Assembly: GCA_019751875.1 (NCBI GenBank)
Contig: JAIEMV010000002.1
Coordinates: 310,001-374,000 of the forward strand
Source of the DNA: Hyphomicrobium sp.
GTDB lineage: Bacteria; Pseudomonadota; Alphaproteobacteria; Rhizobiales; Hyphomicrobiaceae
DNA length: 64,000 nucleotides
Direction of reading: 5' to 3'
Position 1 is the stretch's first letter; each line of letters starts with the position of its first letter. A program made the translations under genes and the position numbers. This document shows positions 8,394 to 17,800 of the stretch, in pieces. The notes under the pieces were generated by a model. That model was not told the origin of the DNA and did not search any database. It saw only the letters and a list, made by a program, of their open reading frames with translations.

Positions 8394-9113
8394 TCACTTC
8401 GAAGTCGTCGTCGTCGTAACCGGTGCGCCGACCGACGACGCGTCCGCACCACTGGCGGCACCGGTATATTCGCCCCATCCTGTGCTGCGCTTCTCAGCCG
8501 AGCGCGGCGTCTCCGGCTGCGGCACTTGAATGTCGCGCGCATTCGCAACGGTAAGCGCGAAGTTGCGCTGGCTGGCACATCCGAAATTGTTGTACGGCAA
8601 CCGCTCCCGGTTCTCTCCTAGATCGGTGGCCCAGTCACGGCACTGCGGCGGCACAGCCACGGGCTTCTCATAGGCGAGCTTCACGGCCGGCCCTGCGCGC
8701 GAGTCAGCCCCGTGCCGGCTGAGCTGGATCGCGTCGGGATCGACCCCCGCTTCATCAAGAAGGCCCTGCACCTGCTTGACGGACCGCGTGGATGCCAGAT
8801 GCGCGCCAGCGCCGCGCGGCGCGGAAAGCTGCAAGTGCCCTGTGCCCTCCCGCTTGTATCGGTCGATAAAGCGAACGACATCAGCTTGCTGATTGGCGCT
8901 GAGTCCACCAGACGGTGGCACTTCCACCAGCAGCGCTTCCGTATGCGGCGTGTAGCCGATCGGATGCCGCTTGGCAGGTTCTTGCAGGTCTGCTGCCGTG
9001 TAATCATCGAGGCGTGTGCACGCCGACGCCCCGCAAGCCACCGCCGCAATCACCACCAAATTTACGAAACGGACTGCGGGCCTCGGGTGCGCGCCTTTCA
9101 TGTGACGGGTCAT
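8394..9113 (-). CDS. cpaD: CpaD-type pilus assembly lipoprotein
   Basis: A 239-residue protein with a lipoprotein signal ending G-A-S-A-C near residue 32. The hallmark CpaD segment is present: P-P-Q-C-R-D-W, then Y-N-N-F-G-C-A-S-Q-R-N and V-A-N-A-R-D-I. CpaD supports the outer-membrane secretin of the Tad/Flp pilus. Its start overlaps the cpaC stop by four bases (ATGA), indicating translational coupling. A second ATG 12 bases in is also possible. Confidence 0.9.
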   Translation of the reverse strand: MTRHMKGAHPRPAVRFVNLVVIAAVACGASACTRLDDYTAADLQEPAKRHPIGYTPHTEALLVEVPPSGGLSANQQADVVRFIDRYKREGTGHLQLSAPRGAGAHLASTRSVKQVQGLLDEAGVDPDAIQLSRHGADSRAGPAVKLAYEKPVAVPPQCRDWATDLGENRERLPYNNFGCASQRNFALTVANARDIQVPQPETPRSAEKRSTGWGEYTGAASGADASSVGAPVTTTTTSK

Positions 9114-10615
9114 CCCTTAACTCCCGGATATTCGATGATGTAGCCATAGTCGCCGCGATATCTGTGGTTGGCCGGATCGGAACCGGTGCCGTAAACGCGG
9201 TTGATATGTCCGAAGAACAGTTCCTTGAGTTCGCTTTCGGCTGCGAACCCGTCGATGGGCCGCGCCATTTCGGCTGGCGAGGAATGAGTGGCGATGTACG
9301 GACTGACGAGGATGACGAGTTCCGTTTCCCGCCGCCGGTAATCGTTAGAGCGGAACAGCGCGCCGAGCACCGGCAGGTTCTTCAGTGCCGGCGTCCCTTC
9401 GACGCTTTGCCGCGTCTCGTCCGATAGCAGACCCGCCATGGCCAGCGTTGCGCCGCTGGGAAGTTCCAATGTCGTTTCCGCGCGGCGAACCTTCAAGCCG
9501 GGCACCGAGATGGACCCGACGCTGACCGCACCGTCTGTCGAGAGTTCGCTCACCTCGGCACTGATGGTGAGACTGATCCGGCCCTCTGCAAGCACGACAG
9601 GTTTGAACGCGACGTTGACGCCGAATTCCTTCCATTCGATCGTGATGGCGTTATTGTCTTGCGCGACCGGGATGGGAAATTCACCACCAGCCAGGAACTT
9701 CGCTGTTTCACCTGACATCGCAGTGAGCGTCGGTTCGGCAAGCGTCCGCATCACACCGGCCCGCTCCAGCGCCTGAATCATTGCGGTGACGCTGTCACCG
9801 CCTGACTGCCACGTCGACTGCAAGGCCGAACCGGCGGCAGCTAACGGTGGCAAACCGACGGCCGTCGCCAGGGCACCAGGAACCAGCCCCCCGGTGACCG
9901 GAAATGTGTTCTGGATGACCTTGGTAAACGTGAAGTTCCCCGCCTGGACGATCGCTCCCGGCATATCCACGCCAATCCGGCGCAAAGCATCGCGATTCAT
10001 TTCCGCCACCTGCACCTTAAGCAGCACCTGCTCCTTTGCATCGGTGGAGAGCATGTTCACGACCTTGTCCTTCGACTTCACCATCCGCGAAGCAAGATCG
10101 GCCGCGCGGTTGGCATCGACGGGGTTCATCACCGAACCGCCGAGGACAACGGTATCGCCCATCATTTCTGCGCGGACCTTCGAGCCTGGCAACAAGCGCG
10201 CGATCGTATCGTTGAGTGCCGTCAGATCGCGATTGACGGTGATTTCGAGAATGGCAATCCGGCGTCCATCGGGCGCCACGAGAAACGCATTCGCTTCGCC
10301 GACCGCTTTCGCGAGCAGATAGATCTGCCGGGATGTCTGGACGACCGCATCGACGATCTCAGGATTGGAGACAAGAACATTGGAGAGATCTTCCGGAACG
10401 TCGACGAGAACCGACTTGTCGAGACCGACGGTGATCTTGCGCTCCAACGTCTGCCCGTCGCCCGCCGGAAGAACGATTTCCGACCGGTGCACCGGATCGT
10501 GCGTGGCGCTGTTCCCCTCGAGCACATCACCGCCCGCGTGGGCGGATGACAGGGCCGATAGGCACATGAGCCCCGCCACCAGTCGCGCAATCCATGACGA
10601 ACCGATTGACGCCAT
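9110..10615 (-). CDS. cpaC: CpaC/RcpA secretin of the Tad pilus
   Basis: A 501-residue type II/III-family secretin with a signal peptide ending near S-A-H-A-G. The N-terminal CpaC domain contains V-L-V-D-V-P-E-D-L-S-N-V-L-V-S-N-P-E-I-V. A BON-like segment follows (V-V-L-G-G-S-V), then the secretin core with L-A-E-P-T-L-T-A and G-E-F-P-I-P, and the terminal V-P-G-L-K-V-R-R-A-E-T-T-L-E-L-P-S-G region. It forms the outer-membrane channel for Flp pili. It is the first gene of a two-gene cpaC-cpaD unit; cpaB, normally just upstream, is missing here. Confidence 0.93.
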   Translation of the reverse strand: MASIGSSWIARLVAGLMCLSALSSAHAGGDVLEGNSATHDPVHRSEIVLPAGDGQTLERKITVGLDKSVLVDVPEDLSNVLVSNPEIVDAVVQTSRQIYLLAKAVGEANAFLVAPDGRRIAILEITVNRDLTALNDTIARLLPGSKVRAEMMGDTVVLGGSVMNPVDANRAADLASRMVKSKDKVVNMLSTDAKEQVLLKVQVAEMNRDALRRIGVDMPGAIVQAGNFTFTKVIQNTFPVTGGLVPGALATAVGLPPLAAAGSALQSTWQSGGDSVTAMIQALERAGVMRTLAEPTLTAMSGETAKFLAGGEFPIPVAQDNNAITIEWKEFGVNVAFKPVVLAEGRISLTISAEVSELSTDGAVSVGSISVPGLKVRRAETTLELPSGATLAMAGLLSDETRQSVEGTPALKNLPVLGALFRSNDYRRRETELVILVSPYIATHSSPAEMARPIDGFAAESELKELFFGHINRVYGTGSDPANHRYRGDYGYIIEYPGVKG

Positions 10616-10976
10616 TCACCTTCGAACCTGGCCTCGCGGCCAAGCTGCTCCCGTTTCTTTTGGTTTAGCTTTCGAACACGCCACCGAGCGCGGAGGTCAT
10701 CACCCAAATCGGGCTGGCCGCAATCCGAGCGCTCGCGTATCACGCGACTGGGAACACAACTGGAAGACAAAGCATCCACGACTGGGATGACGCCACGGCT
10801 CCTTTTTTCCTAATTTTTGCGAACATGCGCCACCCGCAACGCTGAACGGTGTGTTGCGCGAAGCCTTCTAACCACAGCTTGCCCACAGGTTGTCCGCACG
10901 CCGGAACTCTGCGCAGTGCCAGGTCAGAGGAACCTGAGGATCAAAGCAATACAGCCGCAAATTCGGCCGTTTGGTC
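10616..10976. other. Intergenic region upstream of cpaC without a gene
   Basis: This 361-base gap separates cpaC from the TadG-like gene, both on the minus strand. It contains T-rich runs around 10802-10820, where a cpaC promoter could lie, and a repeated CCACAG around 10872-10890. No open frame with natural composition and no RNA gene was recognised. Confidence 0.4.
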
Positions 10977-12635
10977 TCACATCGCAACGCGCAGCCGCGA
11001 GATCTCTCTGGCTATGTTTTGGAATGTGTTGACGAGCGCGGCCTCGTCCGACGCGATGTAGGCGTGCCGCTCCGAGGTTGCACAGTCCTCCAGCAGCTGT
11101 AGACCGGTCGTTGAAATGTCCGTACCGAACGCAACCGTGTAGACTGTGATGCCCTCCTCCTTTGCGTTCCCGCAAACGGAAAGCGTCTTGGAGTTCAAGC
11201 CCGCATTGAAAGCAGCTGAAGAATAGGTGCTCGAAAGCCGGTTTTGCGCGCCATATCCATACGCGGCATAAACGGACGCGTTATGCGTAGGCCGTGTTGC
11301 GAACATGTTGTCGCCGTCCGTCATGACGATCATGATCTTTTTGTTGCTGCGATCGTTGTAGGATCGGCCTTCCATGAATGGCGCCGTCGGCGAAAGCACA
11401 CGCCAAGCCCATGCAGCCCCCTCGGAAATGTTCGTGTTTCCGCTGGCGACGAGCTTGTCGATTTCGGCCAGGAGTTGCACGCGATCCGAGGAGAGCGGCG
11501 TAATGGCCGGTGTTGTGCAGGACTGATTGGGCCCGACCGCCGATCCCTCGAAGTTGGTGCTCACCGTGGCAGACCTGTATTTGCAGGATCTGGTCTGCGC
11601 CTCAACCACGCCAATCGGAGCGGGTCCATATGTCCGGCATGTTCGCTCTCCGTTGCGCGTTCGCCAGGATATGCAGACCTGCTCCGGCGTCGGGCAGTCT
11701 CCGCCGAAATCACTCAGATAGTTGTTGGAATAATCACTGGTTCCGTAGCCTGCAGCCGCAGCGTTGCCGTCATCGGGTTCATCCGGCGCGAACATGGGTG
11801 CAAACATCGTATTGATGTCATCCGCATCCGGAATTGCGTCGTTCGTGTCGTAGGGTGCACTTCGTGCCTCGACACACCCGGCCCAGGTTTGCCCCATGTC
11901 GGCAAGAACATCGAACCGTGACTTGCCTGTGCTGTCGGCAAACAGCGGGTGGGGCAGGGCTGCCTCGGAGCCTTTGTAGAGCCAGCTCGCCGACTGATAC
12001 CCGGCGCCGACCCGCACGCTCGCGGCAAAGGGCACAAGTCCGATCTTCACATCATCCGCGCCATCGGAACCGGAGAAAATGATCCCGATCGCATCCTTCG
12101 CAGCTTGCTTCAGGGCCTCGATCTTCGTTCCCGACATGGAGCCTGAGTTATCGAGCGCCATTGCAACCTCGACCCGGTCGCCTTTCACCACCGTCGATCG
12201 AACGCCGATATCGAGGTGCTCTTTGCGCAGATGAACCGGCAGAACGGCCTTCAACAACCGCGTCAGATACTTGTTGTCCGATGTCGCCTTGAGCGTACCG
12301 GTAGCTCCATCGAGCGTGACTTCGATATCGGCCTGCGAAGCCTCGCCCATATTCTCACGGAAAAAGCGCTTTGCCGCTTCGGGGCCGTCAACATCTTCAT
12401 TTTGCAGCCCCAGATAATGCGATCCTGCCAATGCAGCAGCGTCGATGGCAGATTGCTGGCGCTGCTGTTCACGGGTTGCGCCCACGTAATCGACCGCTAA
12501 GGCGAAGACGAAGAAAAGAGCCGAGAACATGATGCTGAAGATCACGGCAGTGACACCGCGCTCGTCGGCGGCCATACGCTGCACGAAGCGACCCAACCGG
12601 AAGGATAACGATTTGCATACAGCAGGTCCGCGCAT
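10977..12635 (-). CDS. TadG-like pilus protein with von Willebrand factor A domain
   Basis: A 552-residue protein. Residues 20-60 hold the TadE/TadG membrane segment preceded by D-E-R-G-V-T-A-V. A vWA domain follows from about residue 150 with the metal-ion-dependent adhesion site D-N-S-G-S-M-S (D-x-S-x-S) and later M-T-D-G-D-N. TadG proteins are minor pilins or tip components of Tad systems; vWA versions may mediate adhesion (inference). The ATG has AAGGAGG nine bases upstream. It has a 361-base gap from cpaC and is divergent from the acyl-activating gene. Confidence 0.88.
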   Translation of the reverse strand: MRGPAVCKSLSFRLGRFVQRMAADERGVTAVIFSIMFSALFFVFALAVDYVGATREQQRQQSAIDAAALAGSHYLGLQNEDVDGPEAAKRFFRENMGEASQADIEVTLDGATGTLKATSDNKYLTRLLKAVLPVHLRKEHLDIGVRSTVVKGDRVEVAMALDNSGSMSGTKIEALKQAAKDAIGIIFSGSDGADDVKIGLVPFAASVRVGAGYQSASWLYKGSEAALPHPLFADSTGKSRFDVLADMGQTWAGCVEARSAPYDTNDAIPDADDINTMFAPMFAPDEPDDGNAAAAGYGTSDYSNNYLSDFGGDCPTPEQVCISWRTRNGERTCRTYGPAPIGVVEAQTRSCKYRSATVSTNFEGSAVGPNQSCTTPAITPLSSDRVQLLAEIDKLVASGNTNISEGAAWAWRVLSPTAPFMEGRSYNDRSNKKIMIVMTDGDNMFATRPTHNASVYAAYGYGAQNRLSSTYSSAAFNAGLNSKTLSVCGNAKEEGITVYTVAFGTDISTTGLQLLEDCATSERHAYIASDEAALVNTFQNIAREISRLRVAM

Positions 12636-12822
12636 TGTCTGCAGCCTCCTTAACGAACAGTAATGCGAGGCTAGTCGTTTCGCGCTTCAGGTTGGTAAAT
12701 CCGACCGTTCGAATTTTACGCAGTTGCAAAATTCTGCCGGTTTCGGGGATCGGAGTCGGCTGGGTTGCACCAGCCGCGCGTTTGGTGTCCAACGGACGGC
12801 ATCCGAAATCGAGCCGGTTCAT

Positions 12823-14409
12823 ATGCCAGTGAAGACTGTGACTGCCATTTCTAACCATTCGACTTTGTTTCAGGCCTTGCGTGCCGCCGCGCGCCGGCAC
12901 GGGTCCGACAAGATCATCCTTGAAGACGCCGAACGCCAGACTCTGACGTACGGCCGCCTGATCCTCGCGAGCCTCGTGCTCGGTCGCCGCCTCAAGCGTG
13001 AAACCTCACAAGGCGAGGCCACCGGGCTCCTGCTGCCGAACGTCAATGCGCTCGTCATCGCGCTATTCGGCCTCAATGCCTTCGGCCGCACGGCAAGCCT
13101 CCTCAACTTCACCGCGGGCGCACGCAATATCCAATCCGCCGTCAGAACCGGCCCGCTGCCCGTCGTGGTCACCTCTCGCCGATTCATCGAAACCGCCAAG
13201 CTCGATGATCTCGTCGACGCCATCAAAGAGGCCGAATGGTCGCCCGGCCGCAAGGTGCGCGTGCTCTACCTGGAAGACGTGCGCAAGGAGATCGGCATCG
13301 TCGAGAAAGCTGTCGGCTTCGCATCTTCGCTTGCGCCGTCCGTGGCGACCGCCGGCAGTCGCGCCGCACCAGACGACACCGCCGTCATCCTCTTCACCTC
13401 CGGCACGGAAGGCTCACCCAAGGGCGTCGCGCTGACGAATGCGAATCTCGTCGCCAATGCCCGTCAAATCTTCACTCACGCCAGAGGCTTTCTCTCGGCA
13501 AACGATACTGCCATGAACCCACTGCCGATGTTTCATTCCTTCGGCTTAACGGCTGGCACGCTAATGCCCCTGCTCAGCGGTATGAAGTCGGTCCTTTATC
13601 CAAGCCCGCTGCACTACAAGCAGATCCCAAAGCTGATCAGGGACACGAAGGCGACACTCCTCTTCTCCACCGACACCTTCCTGCAGGGCTATGCTCGCGC
13701 CGCCGACGAGGGCGACACTGATAGCTTGCGCTATGTCGTAGCCGGCGCGGAGCGGGTTAAGGAATCCACACGCGTGATGTGGAGCCGCAGCGGGACTGAA
13801 ATCCTCGAAGGCTACGGCGCCACCGAATGCTCACCCGTGATTTCCTGTAATCTGCCGGATCAGAAACAGCATGGCAGCGTCGGCCGCACATTGCCTGACA
13901 TCGAGACGCGCCTTTTGCCGGTCGAAGGCATAGCGGAAGGCGGCCGTCTCCAGGTCCGCGGCCCCAACGTCATGGCCGGCTACATTCTCCCCAGCGCGCC
14001 CGGCTCCATCGTTCCACCGCCCGACGGTTGGCACGATACCGGCGATATCGTGACGATCGAAGACGGCTACATCCACATTCGCGGCCGAGCCAAGCGCTTC
14101 GCCAAGATCGGCGGCGAAATGATCTCCCTCGCCGCGATCGAGGCGCTCGCCTCGGGCCTATGGCCGGACAACACCCACGTCTGCGTGTCACTCCCCGACC
14201 CGCGCCGCGGAGAAAGCCTTGTTCTGGTCACCGACAAGCCCGACGCCGACAAAAGCATGCTCGCGGAGTACGCCCGCATGCAAGGCGTCACGGAACTCTG
14301 GGTGCCCAAAGCCTTGCTCGTGACACAGCAGATCCCAACACTGGGGTCTGGCAAGGTTGACTACGCCGCCACCCTCGAAATGGCCCGCGAAGCCCGCCCG
14401 CTTCTATAG
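12823..14409 (+). CDS. AMP-forming acyl-CoA/acyl-ACP synthetase, Aas-like
   Basis: A 528-residue ANL-superfamily enzyme that activates a fatty acid with ATP. The P-loop-like motif L-F-T-S-G-T-E-G-S-P-K-G lies near residue 190. Y-G-A-T-E-C-S-P-V, W-H-D-T-G-D-I and the hinge G-R-A-K-R-F-A-K-I-G-G-E-M follow in order. The sequence resembles the C-terminal half of E. coli Aas (2-acyl-glycerophosphoethanolamine acyltransferase/acyl-ACP synthetase) but has no PlsC acyltransferase domain. The frame opens at 12724; the ATG at 12823 gives the normal family start. A transporter gene follows after 30 bases. Confidence 0.85.
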   Translation: MPVKTVTAISNHSTLFQALRAAARRHGSDKIILEDAERQTLTYGRLILASLVLGRRLKRETSQGEATGLLLPNVNALVIALFGLNAFGRTASLLNFTAGARNIQSAVRTGPLPVVVTSRRFIETAKLDDLVDAIKEAEWSPGRKVRVLYLEDVRKEIGIVEKAVGFASSLAPSVATAGSRAAPDDTAVILFTSGTEGSPKGVALTNANLVANARQIFTHARGFLSANDTAMNPLPMFHSFGLTAGTLMPLLSGMKSVLYPSPLHYKQIPKLIRDTKATLLFSTDTFLQGYARAADEGDTDSLRYVVAGAERVKESTRVMWSRSGTEILEGYGATECSPVISCNLPDQKQHGSVGRTLPDIETRLLPVEGIAEGGRLQVRGPNVMAGYILPSAPGSIVPPPDGWHDTGDIVTIEDGYIHIRGRAKRFAKIGGEMISLAAIEALASGLWPDNTHVCVSLPDPRRGESLVLVTDKPDADKSMLAEYARMQGVTELWVPKALLVTQQIPTLGSGKVDYAATLEMAREARPLL

Positions 14410-14439
14410 TCGGCCGGCAGCGCAAGAATCCGGAACATC

Positions 14440-15945
14440 ATGACCGACACCAGCCTGCCTCAACCTATCGGCGCCCGCGTGCTCGAATTGTTGACACGCG
14501 CGGTTCTTGCTCCGATCCGCGCCTTCCGTCTGCCGTACCTTCCTTTGCTGATGGTCTACTTCGCCTACGGTGCACTGGGCATTATCGCGGTGGCCGACAG
14601 CTTCTGGGTCAAAAAAGAGCTGACGCTTTCACCCGCAGCCCTTGCGCATCTGGGCGTCTGGCTGACCTTACCCTGGGCGGTGAAAATGGTCTTCGGCGAA
14701 CTGGTCGATACCATTCCGCTTCTGGGGTCCCGCCGCCGCGGTTATGTCTTCCTTGGCGCGTCGCTCATCGCAACCGGCCTGATACTCCTGGCCGGTGCCG
14801 CCGGAAAATGGATCACTTTCGCGCCGCCCGAGCAGCTCTACATCATCGCGCAGATCATCACCGTCATCGGGGTCGTGCTCCAGGATGTCGTCGCCGATGC
14901 CATGAGCACCGAGGTCGTCCCGCGCGTGTCTCCCGATGGAACGCCGCGACCACAGTCTGACATCGACCACGATCTCGGAATGGTCCAGATCCTCGGACGG
15001 CTGGCGCTCTCTTTCGGCGCTTTGTCGGTGGCGGGTCTCGCCGGCTATCTCGCCAACACGTTGCCGTATGAAACCGTCTTCTTGATCGGTCTCGCCATCC
15101 CCGCGATCTCCGCCAGCGGCGCGCTTCTCGTTCGGCTCGAAACCAGCGAGAGCCGCCCCACGGATTGGCGGATCCTGGGCGGCGGCCTCGCATTCGGCGC
15201 GCTGATTGTCGCGATCGGTTACAACGAGATTCCCTACGCTCAGGAAATCACCTTCCTCATCTCGCTCACTGTCATCGTTACCATGCTCAACCGCGTCACG
15301 AGCGACATCGACCCCAACACGCGCCTGAAGATCTTGTACGCGGCGTTGATCATCTTCTTCTTCCGTGCCACGCCCGGCGTCGGCGAAGGCTACCGGTGGT
15401 TTACAATTGACGTTCTGGGCTTCGACGAAGCGTTCTACGGCATCCTTGGCCAGATCGGCGCGGCCATCGCTCTCGTTGCCGCGTGGCTGCTATCGGATGC
15501 CATTACCCGTGTGCCCGTTGCCCGCGTTCTGCTCTGGCTGACAATTTTAGGTGGCATTCTCTCGATCCCGAATCTTCTCCTCGTTTATCGAGTCGACCTG
15601 TGGACGGAGGCGACCTTCGGCTTTGGCGCCCGCACCATTGCGATCATCGACGCGGCGGCAACATCGCCTCTGGCTCAACTCAGCATGGTGCCGCTCCTGA
15701 CCTTGATTGCGATCTACGCCCCGCCGGCCAAACGTGCGGTCTGGTTCGCCCTCATGGCCTCGTTCCTGAACCTCGCCCTCATCGCCGGCCAGCTCGCCAC
15801 CAAGTACCTGAACTCCATTTTCCTCGTCGAGCGGGGCAATTACACCGCTTTACCGCCTCTCGTGGTCACGGCCGTCATTCTTGGGGTGGTCATCCCGCTC
15901 ACAGCCATCCTTGCCTTTGGCGGCCGACTCAAGCGTCAGGGGTGA
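14440..15945 (+). CDS. MFS/BT1-like multi-pass membrane transporter
   Basis: A 501-residue protein with about 12 hydrophobic helices. The segment L-P-W-A-V-K-M-V-F-G-E-L-V-D-T-I-P-L-L-G-S-R-R-R resembles the folate/biopterin transporter (BT1) branch of the major facilitator superfamily. The substrate is unknown. It starts 30 bases after the Aas-like gene and is probably co-transcribed with it. In E. coli the analogous pair lplT-aas flips and reacylates lysophospholipids, so a lipid substrate is possible (inference). Confidence 0.8.
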   Translation: MTDTSLPQPIGARVLELLTRAVLAPIRAFRLPYLPLLMVYFAYGALGIIAVADSFWVKKELTLSPAALAHLGVWLTLPWAVKMVFGELVDTIPLLGSRRRGYVFLGASLIATGLILLAGAAGKWITFAPPEQLYIIAQIITVIGVVLQDVVADAMSTEVVPRVSPDGTPRPQSDIDHDLGMVQILGRLALSFGALSVAGLAGYLANTLPYETVFLIGLAIPAISASGALLVRLETSESRPTDWRILGGGLAFGALIVAIGYNEIPYAQEITFLISLTVIVTMLNRVTSDIDPNTRLKILYAALIIFFFRATPGVGEGYRWFTIDVLGFDEAFYGILGQIGAAIALVAAWLLSDAITRVPVARVLLWLTILGGILSIPNLLLVYRVDLWTEATFGFGARTIAIIDAAATSPLAQLSMVPLLTLIAIYAPPAKRAVWFALMASFLNLALIAGQLATKYLNSIFLVERGNYTALPPLVVTAVILGVVIPLTAILAFGGRLKRQG

Positions 15946-16239
15946 CAGTGACCCATCGAGGCGCTTGGCCAAACGTGGCCCCAACACCACGCTTCCCCAT
16001 CAGAAACGATTATGCGCTTGGCCGTCTCTTGACCCCCGCCGCCCCGTCTTCCATTGATTTGAGCAGGGGCTTCCGGACCCATGCGACGGGCCTTGACGGG
16101 ACAAGGCTCGCCGCAGCGGATTGGATCGAAACATAGCAAGTACCAGCACCAACATCTTTTAACCGGCAACGATACGCGGCACCGTGCGTTCACCGCGCAG
16201 GCGTCGATGCTTTGTTTGGCGCGAGGGGAATTCCATCGA

Positions 16240-16434
16240 ATGACGGGTCAGTTTCAAAGCGCCGGCGGAGAGACCGTTTCCAAAGCACCGCGCTTGCTCG
16301 ACGCCCGCTGGGCGCTGCGCCGCGCCCTGCTGGGTATCTTGATTCTAACCGTCGGCATCGGCGCGATGGCTTGGCTGACGCACGCCTCCATCGACCCTAC
16401 CCTCGAAGCTGTTGCCGCCCAGTCGACTCCCTGA
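16240..16434 (+). CDS. Small single-pass membrane protein (64 aa)
   Basis: The frame is open from 16081, but an ATG at 16240 gives a compact 64-residue protein with one transmembrane helix (A-L-L-G-I-L-I-L-T-V-G-I-G-A-M-A-W-L) and short hydrophilic ends. An AGGGG lies 12 bases upstream, longer than ideal. No family is recognised. The 290 bases before it contain no other gene. Confidence 0.45.
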   Translation: MTGQFQSAGGETVSKAPRLLDARWALRRALLGILILTVGIGAMAWLTHASIDPTLEAVAAQSTP

Positions 16435-16559
16435 CAGCTTCATCGGTGGTCCGACATCACCCGGCTTGGCTGAAAAGTCCTTTTCTTTGCAAGGCATCGC
16501 CTATCGCGGTACGCTAATAGCGACACCGCCGCGTGACCGCCCTCAGAGACGAGGTCAGT

Positions 16560-16841
16560 ATGCTAACCCCTGAATTCATTCAGTTGCTCGTCGTCGCGTT
16601 CGTTGCAGGCTACGTCGGCTATCTGCTCGGTCGCGCGAGTGCGAAAGCCTCGACCGAACCCCAACGCGTTCCCTCCCCCTTGCCGGCACCAGCAGATGAA
16701 CCGGCCGCTGTCCCGCGCCGCTCAGCGGCGCCCCCGCCAGCCGGCGCCGGCGGCGCCGAAGCTGTCCCAGAGCGCACGCCGCCGCGGCGATCGTCCGCGC
16801 CGCCCCCGGCCGCGGCTGGCCTCATGAAGCGCGAAGAGTGA
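16560..16841 (+). CDS. Small membrane-anchored Pro/Ala-rich protein (93 aa)
   Basis: The N-terminal helix F-I-Q-L-L-V-V-A-F-V-A-G-Y-V-G-Y-L-L-G-R anchors the protein. The remaining 60 residues are rich in Pro and Ala with Arg/Glu, and the tail is L-M-K-R-E-E. ATG at 16560 follows GAGG by five bases. It looks like a membrane-tethered disordered linker protein; function unknown. Confidence 0.6.
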   Translation: MLTPEFIQLLVVAFVAGYVGYLLGRASAKASTEPQRVPSPLPAPADEPAAVPRRSAAPPPAGAGGAEAVPERTPPRRSSAPPPAAAGLMKREE

Positions 16842-16942
16842 TGATCGTCCAGCACCCTGAGGATTCCGCGTGGCATCTACGACTCGAACGGCGGCTTGAA
16901 CGCAGCCCCGCCTCACGTATCATCGTTCGGCCTCAAGGATCG

Positions 16943-17018
16943 CTCAAGCTGTGGGGGCTTGAGTACACCAGCACGCGATCCGCGTGCACGATCATGACCT
17001 GGACCGGCATCCCGCCGG
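16943..17018 (+). promoter_or_regulatory. Three consecutive stem-loops in the bpt leader
   Basis: Three inverted repeats lie in a row just before bpt. CTCAAGC (16943-16949) pairs with GCTTGAG (16957-16963). GCACGCG (16971-16977) pairs with CGCGTGC (16981-16987). CCGGC (17004-17008) pairs with GCCGG (17014-17018). The last ends about 20 bases before the AAGGA ribosome-binding site of bpt. They may form a structured 5' leader, or a terminator of the preceding gene plus operators. Confidence 0.4.
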
Positions 17019-17048
17019 ACGGGCGCAGGCACGGTTGAAGGACGGGTG

Positions 17049-17795
17049 ATGAGCGAGCAGCGAAAGCATTTCCCCGAGTTCTACGTCACAGCTGCACAAC
17101 CGTGCCCCTATCTTCCAGGCCGGCTCGAACGCAAGCTGTTCACCCATCTCACTGCCGACAAGCAGCCGGCTCTCGTTGATAATCTTCTGCGCGGCGGCTT
17201 CCGTCGCAGCCAGAACATCGCCTACATGCCATACTGCGAAGGCTGCCACGCGTGCGTTTCGGTCCGCGTCGTCGTCGATGAATTCCGCCCGTCCGGCTCC
17301 ATGCGCCGTGTCGCTGGCGACAACATCGATCTCATCGCACACCGCGTGCCCGCGCAGCCGACCTCCGAACAATTCAGCCTGTTTCGCCGCTACATCGACG
17401 CCCGCCATGCCGACGGTGGCATGGCCGACATGAGCGCGCTTGATTACGCGCTGATGGTCGAAGAAAGCGTCATCGAAACCTCGATCACCGAATACCGCCT
17501 GAAGCCGGCCGAAAACGCGCTCACCAGCAACCCGCACCACTGGCCGCTCGCAGCCTCTGCGCTGTGCGACCGCCTCTCCGACGGCATCTCGATGGTCTAT
17601 TCCTTCTACGAGCCGACCGAAAGCCGCCGCGGCCTTGGCACGTACATGATCCTCGAGACGATTGAATATGCTCGCAGCCTCGGCTTGCCCTATGTCTATC
17701 TGGGCTACTGGATCGAAGGCTCGCGCAAGATGAATTACAAAACGCGCTTCCTGCCCCAGGAACGCCTCGGCCCCAACGGTTGGGAACGCGTGTAA
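17049..17795 (+). CDS. bpt: Aspartate/glutamate leucyltransferase (N-end rule)
   Basis: A 248-residue aminoacyl-tRNA protein transferase that adds Leu to N-terminal Asp/Glu, marking proteins for ClpAP degradation. The N-terminal ATE signature is complete: P-C-P-Y-L-P-G, then M-P-Y-C-E-G-C-H-A-C. The C-terminal GNAT-like part ends with G-Y-W-I-E-G-S-R-K-M-N-Y-K. ATG at 17049 follows AAGGA by seven bases; an in-frame GTG lies directly before it. It is convergent with the downstream hypothetical gene, five bases apart. Confidence 0.92.
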   Translation: MSEQRKHFPEFYVTAAQPCPYLPGRLERKLFTHLTADKQPALVDNLLRGGFRRSQNIAYMPYCEGCHACVSVRVVVDEFRPSGSMRRVAGDNIDLIAHRVPAQPTSEQFSLFRRYIDARHADGGMADMSALDYALMVEESVIETSITEYRLKPAENALTSNPHHWPLAASALCDRLSDGISMVYSFYEPTESRRGLGTYMILETIEYARSLGLPYVYLGYWIEGSRKMNYKTRFLPQERLGPNGWERV

Positions 17796-17800
17796 AAAGC

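Noticed and set aside
10860-10900. DnaA-box-like CCACAG repeats suggesting a replication origin
   Set aside because: Only weak matches to the TTATCCACA box, no AT-rich unwinding element, and no origin-type neighbours.
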